DNA of 64,000 nt from Phycisphaerae bacterium. Its GTDB lineage: Bacteria; Planctomycetota; Phycisphaerae; Phycisphaerales; Phycisphaeraceae. This document shows positions 47,507 through 55,505 of this stretch, piece by piece. Under the pieces are notes generated by a model. That model was given only the letters and a program-made list of their open reading frames with translations. It had not been told where the DNA came from and ran no database searches. Location: assembly GCA_030426385.1 (NCBI GenBank), contig JAUHYI010000007.1, forward strand, positions 29,201-93,200, in the 5' to 3' direction. The position numbers and the translations under genes are program-made. Position 1 is the stretch's first letter; every line of letters begins with the position of its first letter.

Positions 47507-48319
47507 ATGCGTATCGATGTCATCACCCTGTTCCCCGAAATGTTTGCTGGCGTGCTCGGCAGCAGTATTTTGAAACGCGCGGCAGAATCCGTTGCCGACC
47601 CGGCTGACCCGGATAATCCTGACAAAATCCGACCGCCGGTCGTGTCGTATCACTTGCACAACATCCGCGATCACACCGACAACAAACACCAGAAAGTCGA
47701 CAAACCTCCCTACGGCGGCGGTCCCGGCATGGTCATCCAATGCCAACCCGTCTGGGACGCGCTGCAGGCTGCCCAAAACCAATCCCCATCCACCATCCCG
47801 CGACGCATCGTCATGACCCCGCAGGGCCAACGTTTGGATCAGCCCCTGGTCGAACAACTCGCCTCGGAATCACACTTGATCCTGCTAGCCGGCCACTACG
47901 AGGGCTTCGATCAGCGCGTCCTCGATCGCATGCGCGACGACACCGAACACGGCGGACTCACCGAAATCAGCATCGGCGATTACGTCCTCTCAGGCGGTGA
48001 GGTCCCGGCCATGGTCGTCATCGATGCGGTCGTCCGACTCATGCCCGGCGTGCTCGGCGATGCCACCAGTGCCGACCACGAATCATTCGGCGCCGCGCTG
48101 GGCCGTGGCCTCGACTATCCCCATTACACCCGACCGGCCCAATGGGATGACCGACCGGTCCCCGACATTCTCCTGTCCGGCGACCATGCCAAAATCGACG
48201 CCTGGCGACGCGAACAATCCCAACAACGCACCGCTCAACAACGCCCCGACCTCCTCCCCCCCACATTTCCCCCCACACTCCCCCCCACATCCCCCCCCAC
48301 GTTTCCCCCGCGCGAATGA
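47507..48319 (+). CDS. trmD: tRNA (guanine37-N1)-methyltransferase
   Basis: 270 residues, about 30 more than usual. SPOUT fold: MRIDVITLFPEMFAG at the start, the trefoil-knot region LLAGHYEGFDQRV with catalytic residues, and ISIGDYVLSGGE. It methylates G37 of tRNAs. The extra C-terminus LLPPTFPPTLPPTSPPTFPP is four 12-bp units of C-rich satellite (48258-48310), so the domain end near residue 240 is followed by a translated repeat. Confidence 0.95.
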   Translation: MRIDVITLFPEMFAGVLGSSILKRAAESVADPADPDNPDKIRPPVVSYHLHNIRDHTDNKHQKVDKPPYGGGPGMVIQCQPVWDALQAAQNQSPSTIPRRIVMTPQGQRLDQPLVEQLASESHLILLAGHYEGFDQRVLDRMRDDTEHGGLTEISIGDYVLSGGEVPAMVVIDAVVRLMPGVLGDATSADHESFGAALGRGLDYPHYTRPAQWDDRPVPDILLSGDHAKIDAWRREQSQQRTAQQRPDLLPPTFPPTLPPTSPPTFPPRE

Positions 48320-48334
48320 CATTGGCACATCCCC

Positions 48335-48436
48335 GTTTAGCGGCAGACGCGCAGCGTCCCGTTTTGAACGCGGTTTTATTCCAACAAATGATTCCCGATC
48401 CATAAAAAACGGGACGCTGCGCGTCTCCCGCTAAAC
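48335..48436. repeat. GTTTAGCGG palindromic element
   Basis: Arms GTTTAGCGGCAGACGCGCAG plus CGTCCCGTTTT at 48335-48365, and their complement at 48406-48436 with one mismatch in 31 bp, around a 40-bp centre. Lies 15 bp past the trmD stop. The remainder of the 437-bp gap holds only the promoter of the next gene. Confidence 0.85.
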
Positions 48437-48675
48437 ACTTGACAATGCCATGCCCCCGGCCTCGCTACCCCATCGGCTGCGCTTTACCCAGATTCACTGA
48501 TCGCACCAATCCCTCGCGTGGGCAGAACATTCCTCGTTTTTCTCGATGTTTCATTGGCATCACCGTTCGCGCCACGCCAGAATGCCCGTGCAGCACCTGC
48601 GGTTTGTGTCACCGGCCCAAACCTACGGCAAACACCCGAATCCGGATCGATTCGGCCACATTGACCAATAATGTA

Positions 48676-48704
48676 TTGACGTATCGCTCACCAATCGCCA
48701 TACT
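48676..48704 (+). promoter_or_regulatory. Promoter of first RTX-like gene
   Basis: TTGACG at 48676-48681, 17-bp spacer, CATACT at 48699-48704. The spacer is the same length and the -10 box the same as upstream of the second RTX-like gene, and ACTGTT with ACCA follows in both. Confidence 0.7.
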
Positions 48705-48756
48705 CGACTTACTGTTTTCACCATAGACAAATCGATAGCATCCGAGGGAGACCATC

Positions 48757-50445
48757 ATGTCAAACCAGCATCCGCAACCCCGTCAGCACAAACTCGACTC
48801 GCTCGAATCACGCACCCTGCTTTCGGCGGTCATCGCCAGCACCGACACCCTGGGCCTCAGCTCGCCTGACCTGGTCGGCGACAGCTACGCCATGATCAGC
48901 GAACACATCGAATGGATGCCCGGCGAACACAGCAGCGCCCCGTTTGACGACCCACAGTACGTCACACCCCTGCCCGGCTCGTACACGCTTCCCTATATCC
49001 CCGACCCGGGCCCGCTCCTCATTGGCAATTGGAACATCAACCCCACCGCCGAACTGATCGAAACCGCCAACGGCACACGCCTGCTCATCAATGGCACCCA
49101 CCGCGATGACAAATTCATCATCCATCCTGAACGCCGCGACGAGAATGGCAACATCGTCAGCCCATTGCGCGTTTATGCCACCGTCACCCGATTTGAATTT
49201 GACCTCAGTATCGACGGACGCGTCACCACCGTCACTCGCCAGGAAATGATTTTCGAAGGCAACGCCGACGACATCAACGAGATCGTGATTTTCGCAGGTG
49301 CAGGTGACGACACGGTCGACGTGGTTCATAATTTTTACTACCCACTCACTGACTTCTCGTGGCTCGGCCCACGTCCCGTCATCACCACCGTGCCCCTGCC
49401 CAACATGATCATCCACGGCGAGGCGGGCAATGACACGCTCAACGGTGGACACGGCAACGACGTCATCAACGGCGGCGACGGCGATGACAAAATCTACGGC
49501 AACGGCGGCGACGACCTGATCCTCGGCGGCAACGGTAACGACGAATTGCACGGCGGCGACGGCAGCGATGTCTTGCTCGGCCAGGCAGGCGACGATGAAC
49601 TGCATGGCCAGGGTAGAAATGGTGACAGCCTCTGGATTTTGGCCGAACTGCCGGGCGGACCAGCGTACCCATCAACCGGCCCCACCCCTGATCGCCTCGA
49701 CGGTGGCACCGGCGCTGACACCATCTATGCCAACGATGGCGACAATGCCGACCTGATCCTCGCCGACCATGATGATTACATCGAACGCGACGTTGACGAC
49801 ATGGTTTACTTCACCGAATCCAATGCCGGGGCCGTCGATCTGACCCTGGCCAACAACGGGTTCCATCGCACCACCACGTTGCCCGAGGACCTGCGTTACT
49901 CGACCGAGCCAATCGTGATCAACAGCCCCGAGGAACTCGCAGCGCTTGGCTTTGATCGCACCGATTTCGCCGTGAATTTCGACACGCAATCCCTGATCAT
50001 CATGGGCACGCCCGACTATGACCAAGGCAGCAAAACCGTCACGTCTGTGCAATACGATGGCCAGACGCTGTACATCAATGTCGAGCACAACCGCGAAAGC
50101 CTGTTTGGCGATACCGACATCTACATCCCCAATTCCCAGCGTGGCTACAACGCCATCAGCGTGGCTGTGCCCAAGGTGAATCCGCAACATGTCAGCACCA
50201 ATATTACCGACCTGGGCAACCACCCCAACCGCATCGTAATTTTCGATCCCGAAGACCTCCCCGAAATCACCAACCCCAACCCATTACCCAACCCTGCCAC
50301 ACCCCTGCCGATCCCCTCCGACATCCGTCGCGTCTCACCACGCCTGAACCTGGACACCTACGCCACCACCACCAGCTTCACCCTGCGTAGCGTCCACGAT
50401 GGCGACGCCGATCTGGTCACCCAGGAACACGACCTGCTGGCGTAA
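48757..50445 (+). CDS. RTX-like calcium-binding surface protein, first of tandem pair
   Basis: 562 residues. The N-terminus HKLDSLESRTLLSAV is the LEPR-XLL type seen in exported planctomycete proteins. About residues 218-285 are six RTX-type Ca2+ loops (GGDGDDKIYGNGGDDLILGG). After that a beta-domain of about 110 residues (VNFDTQSLIIMGTP, then VQYDGQTLYINVEH and VPKVNPQHV) resembles a PrcB C-terminal-like fold by pattern. It ends with LRSVHDGDADLVTQEHDLLA, shared with the next gene. It has its own promoter and terminator and lies within the rpsP-trmD-rplS cluster. Confidence 0.85.
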   Translation: MSNQHPQPRQHKLDSLESRTLLSAVIASTDTLGLSSPDLVGDSYAMISEHIEWMPGEHSSAPFDDPQYVTPLPGSYTLPYIPDPGPLLIGNWNINPTAELIETANGTRLLINGTHRDDKFIIHPERRDENGNIVSPLRVYATVTRFEFDLSIDGRVTTVTRQEMIFEGNADDINEIVIFAGAGDDTVDVVHNFYYPLTDFSWLGPRPVITTVPLPNMIIHGEAGNDTLNGGHGNDVINGGDGDDKIYGNGGDDLILGGNGNDELHGGDGSDVLLGQAGDDELHGQGRNGDSLWILAELPGGPAYPSTGPTPDRLDGGTGADTIYANDGDNADLILADHDDYIERDVDDMVYFTESNAGAVDLTLANNGFHRTTTLPEDLRYSTEPIVINSPEELAALGFDRTDFAVNFDTQSLIIMGTPDYDQGSKTVTSVQYDGQTLYINVEHNRESLFGDTDIYIPNSQRGYNAISVAVPKVNPQHVSTNITDLGNHPNRIVIFDPEDLPEITNPNPLPNPATPLPIPSDIRRVSPRLNLDTYATTTSFTLRSVHDGDADLVTQEHDLLA

Positions 50446-50498
50446 GAGCTGGCACATAAACAAACCCTATCTATCCCATCCTTGCCACCTCACCCCCA

Positions 50499-50527
50499 GA
50501 AGCCCACGGATTCAATCCGTGGGCTTC
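50499..50527 (+). terminator. Terminator hairpin after first RTX-like gene
   Basis: GAAGCCCACGGA-TTCAA-TCCGTGGGCTTC, perfect arms, no strong T-run. The same hairpin with its upstream flank follows the second RTX-like gene. Confidence 0.8.
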
Positions 50528-50658
50528 AACCCTAATCACAACCCCCCCAACGCCCCAACACCCCGGCAATGCAAAACCCTCAGTTTAACCCTGCTTTGCA
50601 AATCCACTTAACACGCAAGTTCTCACCAAAAGAGTTTTCAAAAACAACGAAAATATCA

Positions 50659-50687
50659 TTGACTTGCCAACCCTCATTGGCCATACT
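50659..50687 (+). promoter_or_regulatory. Promoter of second RTX-like gene
   Basis: TTGACT at 50659-50664, 17-bp spacer, CATACT at 50682-50687; 45 bp before the ATG. Confidence 0.7.
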
Positions 50688-50731
50688 AATCCTACTGTTG
50701 TTACCAAACATATCTTTCCGGGATTCCCAGC

Positions 50732-52555
50732 ATGTCTACCAAACACCGCAGCCAAAACCACACCCATCAACTCGAATCGCTCGAAGCCCGGGCACTGCTC
50801 TCGAGTATCTCGCTCACCGCAAGTCTATCGCCCATCACCGCTGACCTTGCCGACGATGCCTGGAACAATCCTACACCCTATGTCACGGCAGTCGATCCAT
50901 CGATCGTGTCGATCGTCGGCATGCGCCGCTGGCTCGACGCCTCCCAACCCATCACCGGGCCGGTAATAATTCAGAGCGAGGCCGACGCCCAGGCGTGGGG
51001 CCTGCGCGTGCTCCACGGCGACCCCATCGTCGACGGCGAGGACTACGACAGCGGTCTGTTTCGCCCATTCACCATCAACACCGTTGATTTCGACAAATAC
51101 ACCATGATCGTATTCGGCGCCCAAACAGACTCCGCCAGTTCTACCAGTATCTCCGCGGTGCGACAGAACGGCGATACCCTGAAACTGGATGTCACCCACA
51201 CGCGCAGCGATTTTTACGGGTTGCATGTCTGGTCCGGCTACAACGCGGTCCTGATTCCCAAGACCGACGCTACCCAGGTAGAAATCGCCAACCATTTTAA
51301 CGTCGGACGATCTGGGGACGCTCAGCCCGAAACAGTCCTGGGCGCTTTTGACTGGACCCCACGTTCCACGACACTTCTGATTAACAATGACACGCTGCTC
51401 ATCTACGGCTCGGACGACGACGACGACATCCACATCAAATCCACCACCTATGACGACGACGGCAATTTCATCGGCAAGGTCGAACTGTTCGGCGTCCCCG
51501 GCTATGACGACGGCCACGTCCTCACCGGCATCCGAGAGATGCAAATTTTCGGCAATGACGGCGATGACAAGATCACTGTCAGCGAAATAGCCGGCAATTG
51601 GGATAGTTCGACACTTCATTTCGATGCACAGGATTACCGACAATACCGGTACCCGCAGGACACCTACCTCAACGTCATGATCGATGGCGGCGATGGCAAT
51701 GATTTCATCCGTGGTGGCGTCGGCGATGACCTGCTCATCGGCGGTGCGGGTGACGACAACATCAACGGTGGCTACGGCGATGACACGATCATCGGTGGCG
51801 TCGGTGTGGATACGCTCAAAGGCGGGGATTACGTCTCAGGCAATGATCGTTACATCGCGGACCTCCATGATCTTGTGAATCACAGTCCGGACGAGGAAAT
51901 ACAATACATCGGCCTGGGTGAAACCGAACGACTCGATATTTACGAACGTTCAGCCATTCCTAGAAATGGCTATGGCGTTCAACCCGTCGTCATTCAATCG
52001 GAAGCAGAATTACGCCAGTGGCTGACAGACAATCCCGGCAATTTAATTTTCTACCCCAATGGCGGGCACCCGACTGATGACCAGATCGTGGCCCAGATGG
52101 ATATTGATTTCGACAATGAAACCCTCATTCTGCATGGCGTTGCCCGCAGTTACCCCGTCGGCACAAGACCCGGCACCACACATGTTGAATACGACGGTAG
52201 CACGTTGGTCATTCACACCGCGCACCCCACAGGGCCAAGCGGACTTGTGACGACCGAGTATGGGTACGGCCTCGGCTTCCTGACGATTCCCAAGGTTACC
52301 CCTGATCAGATCGTCGTCGATCACACCTACGGCCCGGGTGCGGGGCAGGATTACCAGCCGGCAACGCCACAGGATGAACAAACCCTACCTGAGGAAACTC
52401 CGGTGGACATGCCGCCGGTTTTGTATACGCCGACTGCTACCACCGCACCGCGTCTGGATCTGAGCACGTTCGCCAACACCGCCAATCTCACCCTGCGTAG
52501 CGTCCACGATGGCGACACCGATCTGGTCACCCAAAAACGCAACCTGTTGGCATAA
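50732..52555 (+). CDS. RTX-like calcium-binding surface protein, second of tandem pair
   Basis: 607 residues. N-terminus THQLESLEARALLSSISL (LEPR-XLL type). Two copies of the PrcB-like beta-domain flank a short RTX block: residues 65-185 (IIQSEADAQAWG, VDFDKYTMIVFGA), RTX loops at about 316-372 (GGDGNDFIRGGVGDDLLIGG), then residues 410-550 (VIQSEAELRQWL, IDFDNETLILHGV, VEYDGSTLVIHTAH, IPKVTPDQIVV). The last 38 residues match the first gene closely (LTLRSVHDGDTDLVTQKRNLLA), as does the downstream DNA. It is clearly a duplicate of the preceding gene with domain rearrangement. Confidence 0.85.
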   Translation: MSTKHRSQNHTHQLESLEARALLSSISLTASLSPITADLADDAWNNPTPYVTAVDPSIVSIVGMRRWLDASQPITGPVIIQSEADAQAWGLRVLHGDPIVDGEDYDSGLFRPFTINTVDFDKYTMIVFGAQTDSASSTSISAVRQNGDTLKLDVTHTRSDFYGLHVWSGYNAVLIPKTDATQVEIANHFNVGRSGDAQPETVLGAFDWTPRSTTLLINNDTLLIYGSDDDDDIHIKSTTYDDDGNFIGKVELFGVPGYDDGHVLTGIREMQIFGNDGDDKITVSEIAGNWDSSTLHFDAQDYRQYRYPQDTYLNVMIDGGDGNDFIRGGVGDDLLIGGAGDDNINGGYGDDTIIGGVGVDTLKGGDYVSGNDRYIADLHDLVNHSPDEEIQYIGLGETERLDIYERSAIPRNGYGVQPVVIQSEAELRQWLTDNPGNLIFYPNGGHPTDDQIVAQMDIDFDNETLILHGVARSYPVGTRPGTTHVEYDGSTLVIHTAHPTGPSGLVTTEYGYGLGFLTIPKVTPDQIVVDHTYGPGAGQDYQPATPQDEQTLPEETPVDMPPVLYTPTATTAPRLDLSTFANTANLTLRSVHDGDTDLVTQKRNLLA

Positions 52556-52604
52556 AACGCTGGCACACTAACTCAACCCTGTCCCCCCTGCCACCCCACC
52601 CCCA

Positions 52605-52633
52605 GAAGCCCACGGATTCAATCCGTGGGCTTC
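52605..52633 (+). terminator. Terminator hairpin after second RTX-like gene
   Basis: Same GAAGCCCACGGA-TTCAA-TCCGTGGGCTTC hairpin as at 50499, followed by TGGC rather than a T-run. The gap to rplS contains the rplS promoter. Confidence 0.75.
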
Positions 52634-52720
52634 TGGCTTGCTACCATGGCGATGAATCGGGGTGTGGCCGGATGAACCCCGGACCCCGGACTCAGGGCCA
52701 AAATCTATAAAAAACCGTGC

Positions 52721-52764
52721 TGGACAGGATTTCAGACGGTCGTTATAATGCGTGGCTCGATTCA
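52721..52764 (+). promoter_or_regulatory. Promoter and shared leader start of rplS
   Basis: TGGACA at 52721-52726, 17-bp spacer, TATAAT at 52744-52749. Bases 52742-52764 repeat the rpsP initial transcribed sequence (TTATA-TGCGTGGCTCGATTC) with one difference. Confidence 0.75.
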
Positions 52765-52824
52765 TACTGCGCGATGGGCGTGGTAAATGAAAGATAATGT
52801 GGGGGGGCAAAAAGAGAACCAGCC

Positions 52825-53244
52825 ATGAGTGATGCACTGTTAGCGACCGTTGAAAAAGCCCACCTCAAAGCCGATGCGCCCGAGATTAACGTCGGCGATA
52901 CCGTCGATGTGCATGTGCGTATCGTCGAAGGTGCCAAAGAACGTATCCAGGTGTTCAACGGCGTGGTGATCAAACGCCAGGGCAAGGGTGCGAGCGAAAC
53001 ATTTACGGTGCGACGCATCGTGGCCAACGAGGGTGTGGAACGAACGTTCCTGATCCATTCGCCCCGCGTGGCCAAGGTCGATATCAAACGTGGCGGACAC
53101 GTGCGACGGGCCAAGCTGTATTACCTGCGTGACCGCGTGGGCAAGAGCCGACGTCTGCGTGATCGTCGCCGAGGCCTGGCTGTGGCGGTGACACCCGAAG
53201 CTGCTCCAGAAGCCGTTGCGACTGAAACGGCCGCCAGCGAATAA
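52825..53244 (+). CDS. rplS: 50S ribosomal protein L19
   Basis: 139 residues. Family core INVGDTVDVHVRIVEGAKERIQVFNGVVI and the C-terminal RRAKLYYLRDRVGKSRRLRDRR are intact; a Ala/Glu/Pro-rich tail (AVTPEAAPEAVATETAASE) follows, a common add-on in planctomycetes. It is displaced from trmD by two surface-protein genes and has its own promoter. Confidence 0.96.
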   Translation: MSDALLATVEKAHLKADAPEINVGDTVDVHVRIVEGAKERIQVFNGVVIKRQGKGASETFTVRRIVANEGVERTFLIHSPRVAKVDIKRGGHVRRAKLYYLRDRVGKSRRLRDRRRGLAVAVTPEAAPEAVATETAASE

Positions 53245-53342
53245 TGCATCGGCGGTAACCGGCAACAATAACAATGCGGTTGTTCATGCCGTTGTTCACG
53301 CTGGCATCAACGCGGATTCGCAGAACCTGAAAAATCCCCCTG

Positions 53343-53371
53343 CCGCGGCCCAACAATGGGTCGCGGTTTTT
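53343..53371 (+). terminator. Terminator of rplS
   Basis: CCGCGGCCC with GGGTCGCGG (one bulge) and five T. It lies 100 bp past rplS. The gap continues with a GTCGGCGCAG palindrome (53455-53524). Confidence 0.7.
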
Positions 53372-53454
53372 CATATGATTTCAACTGTTCGCAAGTTTTA
53401 TAAACCTGACGGTCAAAAAAAATGGGGCATTTTGCGTCGAAAAGTTTGATTGTC

Positions 53455-53524
53455 ATAGCCCGCCGACGGCGTCGGCGCAGCAGGCTCACGATTAACATCT
53501 GCGCCGACGCCGTCGGCGGGCTAT
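53455..53524. repeat. ATAGCCCGCCGACGGCG palindromic element
   Basis: ATAGCCCGCCGACGGCGTCG (53455 on) and, inverted, GACGCCGTCGGCGGGCTAT (to 53524), 26-bp arms around 18 bp. It lies between rplS and lysS. Confidence 0.85.
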
Positions 53525-53604
53525 CATGAACGTTTATGCAAAATGCTGTAGCCTGACGCGCACGCAATGCTCACCCCACCTCGCATCACGTACAAAACAT
53601 CATC

Positions 53605-55200
53605 ATGAATGACACCCCCCCCCCCCCCCCCCCCCCCCCCACTTCCCCCCCAAATAACCCCGCTTCAAATGCCCCCCAGGGTGGACTGGATCAGGAACAG
53701 GATCGACGGGCGAAACTGGCGCGACTGCGCGATGAATTCCAAATCGATCCGTATGGGCAACGTGTCGATGGACTGATCACATTGGCAGCCACCCGTGCGT
53801 TGTACGACCAGGCCAGCGACGCAGCCGCCAAGGAAAATGCCGAGAACGATCATCGGCCTGTGGCGGCGACGGCGGGCCGGGTGATGCTGCACCGGGTGAT
53901 GGGGAATTTGATTTTCATGACGTTGCGTGATGCGACGGGCGATCTGCAAATCGCGGTGAGCAAAAAAGCCGTGGGCACGCCGACGTTTAAGATTGCCAAG
54001 CTGCTGGACCTGGGCGATATCGTGACGGCCAGCGGTGCGGTGGGATCAACCAAAACGGGCGAGATTACACTATGGGCGCGCGAGGAAAATGGTTTGCGAC
54101 TTGCGTGTAAAAGTCTGGCCCCGCCACCGGATAAATTTCATGGTTTGCAGGATGCGGAGTTGCGGTATCGCAAGCGATACGTCGACATGTTTGCGAACCC
54201 GGACGTGTTGGCGACATTCCAGATGCGCTCGCGCATCGTGGCGGGGATTCGGCAATTCCTCAACGACCGCGATTTCCTGGAAGTGGAAACGCCGATGTTG
54301 CAGCCAATCGCAGGCGGTGCGGCAGCTCGGCCGTTTGTGACGCATCACAACGCGTTGGATTTTGATTTGTTTTTGCGAATCGCGCCGGAGTTGTATTTGA
54401 AACGACTGCTGGTCGGTGGATTGCCACGCGTGTTTGAAATCAATCGCAATTTCCGCAACGAAGGCATCGACCGATCGCACAACCCGGAATTCACGATGCT
54501 GGAACTGTACCAGGCATTCGGCGATTACCACGCGATGATGGATATTGCTGAAACCATGATTCATCACCTGGCCACGACGATCGGAGGCAGCGAACAATTG
54601 CCATTCGTGTCCAGCGATGGCGAACGAGAAATCAGTTACGCCTTGCCATTCCGACGTGCGAAGTATCACGATCTGTTTGCCGAACACAATGGTTTTGCCT
54701 CGACGGATCGCGAGAAACTGTTGGCCAAGGCCAAAGAACTGCGCATCGAAAACGCGGACAAGCTGGACCATGATGTACTGGTCAATGACGTGTGGGAGGA
54801 AACGGTCGAGGCCCATCTGGTGCAGCCGACGTTTGTGATTGATTACCCCGCGTCGTTGTGTCCACTGACCAAAATCAAGGCGGATGAACCAGCGATTGCT
54901 GAACGGTTTGAACTGTTCATTTCCGGGATGGAACTGGGCAACGCGTACACGGAACTGAACGACCCGGATGTGCAGGCGGCGAATTTTGCGCAACAATTGG
55001 ACGGACTCGACGGCGAGGCTGACACGGAAGAACAAACATTCCGATCGGCGGATCACGATTTTGTCGAAGCGTTGAAAGTGGGCATGCCGCCCGCTGGTGG
55101 GTTGGGCGTGGGGATTGATCGTTTGGTGATGTTGTTAACGAACCAGCGTTCGATCCGTGACGTGATATTGTTTCCGTTGATGCGGCCGGGTAATGGGTAA
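53605..55200 (+). CDS. lysS: Lysyl-tRNA synthetase, class II
   Basis: 531 residues. OB-fold anticodon domain (residues 60-170, TAGRVMLHRVMGNLIFMTLRD) and a class II catalytic domain with motif 2 FEINRNFRNEGIDRSHNPEFTM near 277 and motif 3 GLGVGIDRLVML near 503. The only ATG in frame that starts the protein is followed at once by 26 uninterrupted C (53615-53640) coding for eight Pro and then TSPP; the domain itself begins near residue 32 (RRAKLARLRDEF). Slippage in this run would put the gene out of frame, which is remarkable for an essential enzyme; a CTG start at 53683 would avoid it. Confidence 0.93.
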   Translation: MNDTPPPPPPPPTSPPNNPASNAPQGGLDQEQDRRAKLARLRDEFQIDPYGQRVDGLITLAATRALYDQASDAAAKENAENDHRPVAATAGRVMLHRVMGNLIFMTLRDATGDLQIAVSKKAVGTPTFKIAKLLDLGDIVTASGAVGSTKTGEITLWAREENGLRLACKSLAPPPDKFHGLQDAELRYRKRYVDMFANPDVLATFQMRSRIVAGIRQFLNDRDFLEVETPMLQPIAGGAAARPFVTHHNALDFDLFLRIAPELYLKRLLVGGLPRVFEINRNFRNEGIDRSHNPEFTMLELYQAFGDYHAMMDIAETMIHHLATTIGGSEQLPFVSSDGEREISYALPFRRAKYHDLFAEHNGFASTDREKLLAKAKELRIENADKLDHDVLVNDVWEETVEAHLVQPTFVIDYPASLCPLTKIKADEPAIAERFELFISGMELGNAYTELNDPDVQAANFAQQLDGLDGEADTEEQTFRSADHDFVEALKVGMPPAGGLGVGIDRLVMLLTNQRSIRDVILFPLMRPGNG

Positions 55201-55202
55201 AA

Positions 55203-55452
55203 TTTTTAGCCGCGAATAGACGCCATATAGACGCGAATAAAAACATGGGATTTAGCCGCAGATGGACGCCGATGAACGCGGATAAAACAACAGACAAATT
55301 TAACGAGGAAATCAGGAATACAGGAATTTATAAAATCAGAACAGCATCGTGTTGTTATTCGCAAATACAATGACTGATTTTGTTGCTGTATTTTCCTGCA
55401 TTCCTGATTTCCTCGTTAAAAATTCCCCATCCGCGTCCATCGGCGGCTAAAA
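55203..55452. repeat. Nested palindromic element, copy 2
   Basis: Outer: TAGCCGCGAATAGACGCC and TAGCCGCAGATGGACGCCGA with the complementary GCGTCCATCGGCGGCTAAAAA. Inner: ACGAGGAAATCAGGAATACA and TTCCTGATTTCCTCGTTAAA. Same two-layer arrangement as 31295-31510. It fills the gap between lysS and the permease gene. Confidence 0.85.
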
Positions 55453-55505
55453 ACACTGGCGTTCGTTCACTGCCATTTGCGGTTAAAATCAGTTCAGGGT
55501 TATCC

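Noticed and set aside
54070..55056. 328-codon open frame antisense to lysS
   Set aside because: Shadow of lysS; no motif, and codon positions mirror the lysS frame.
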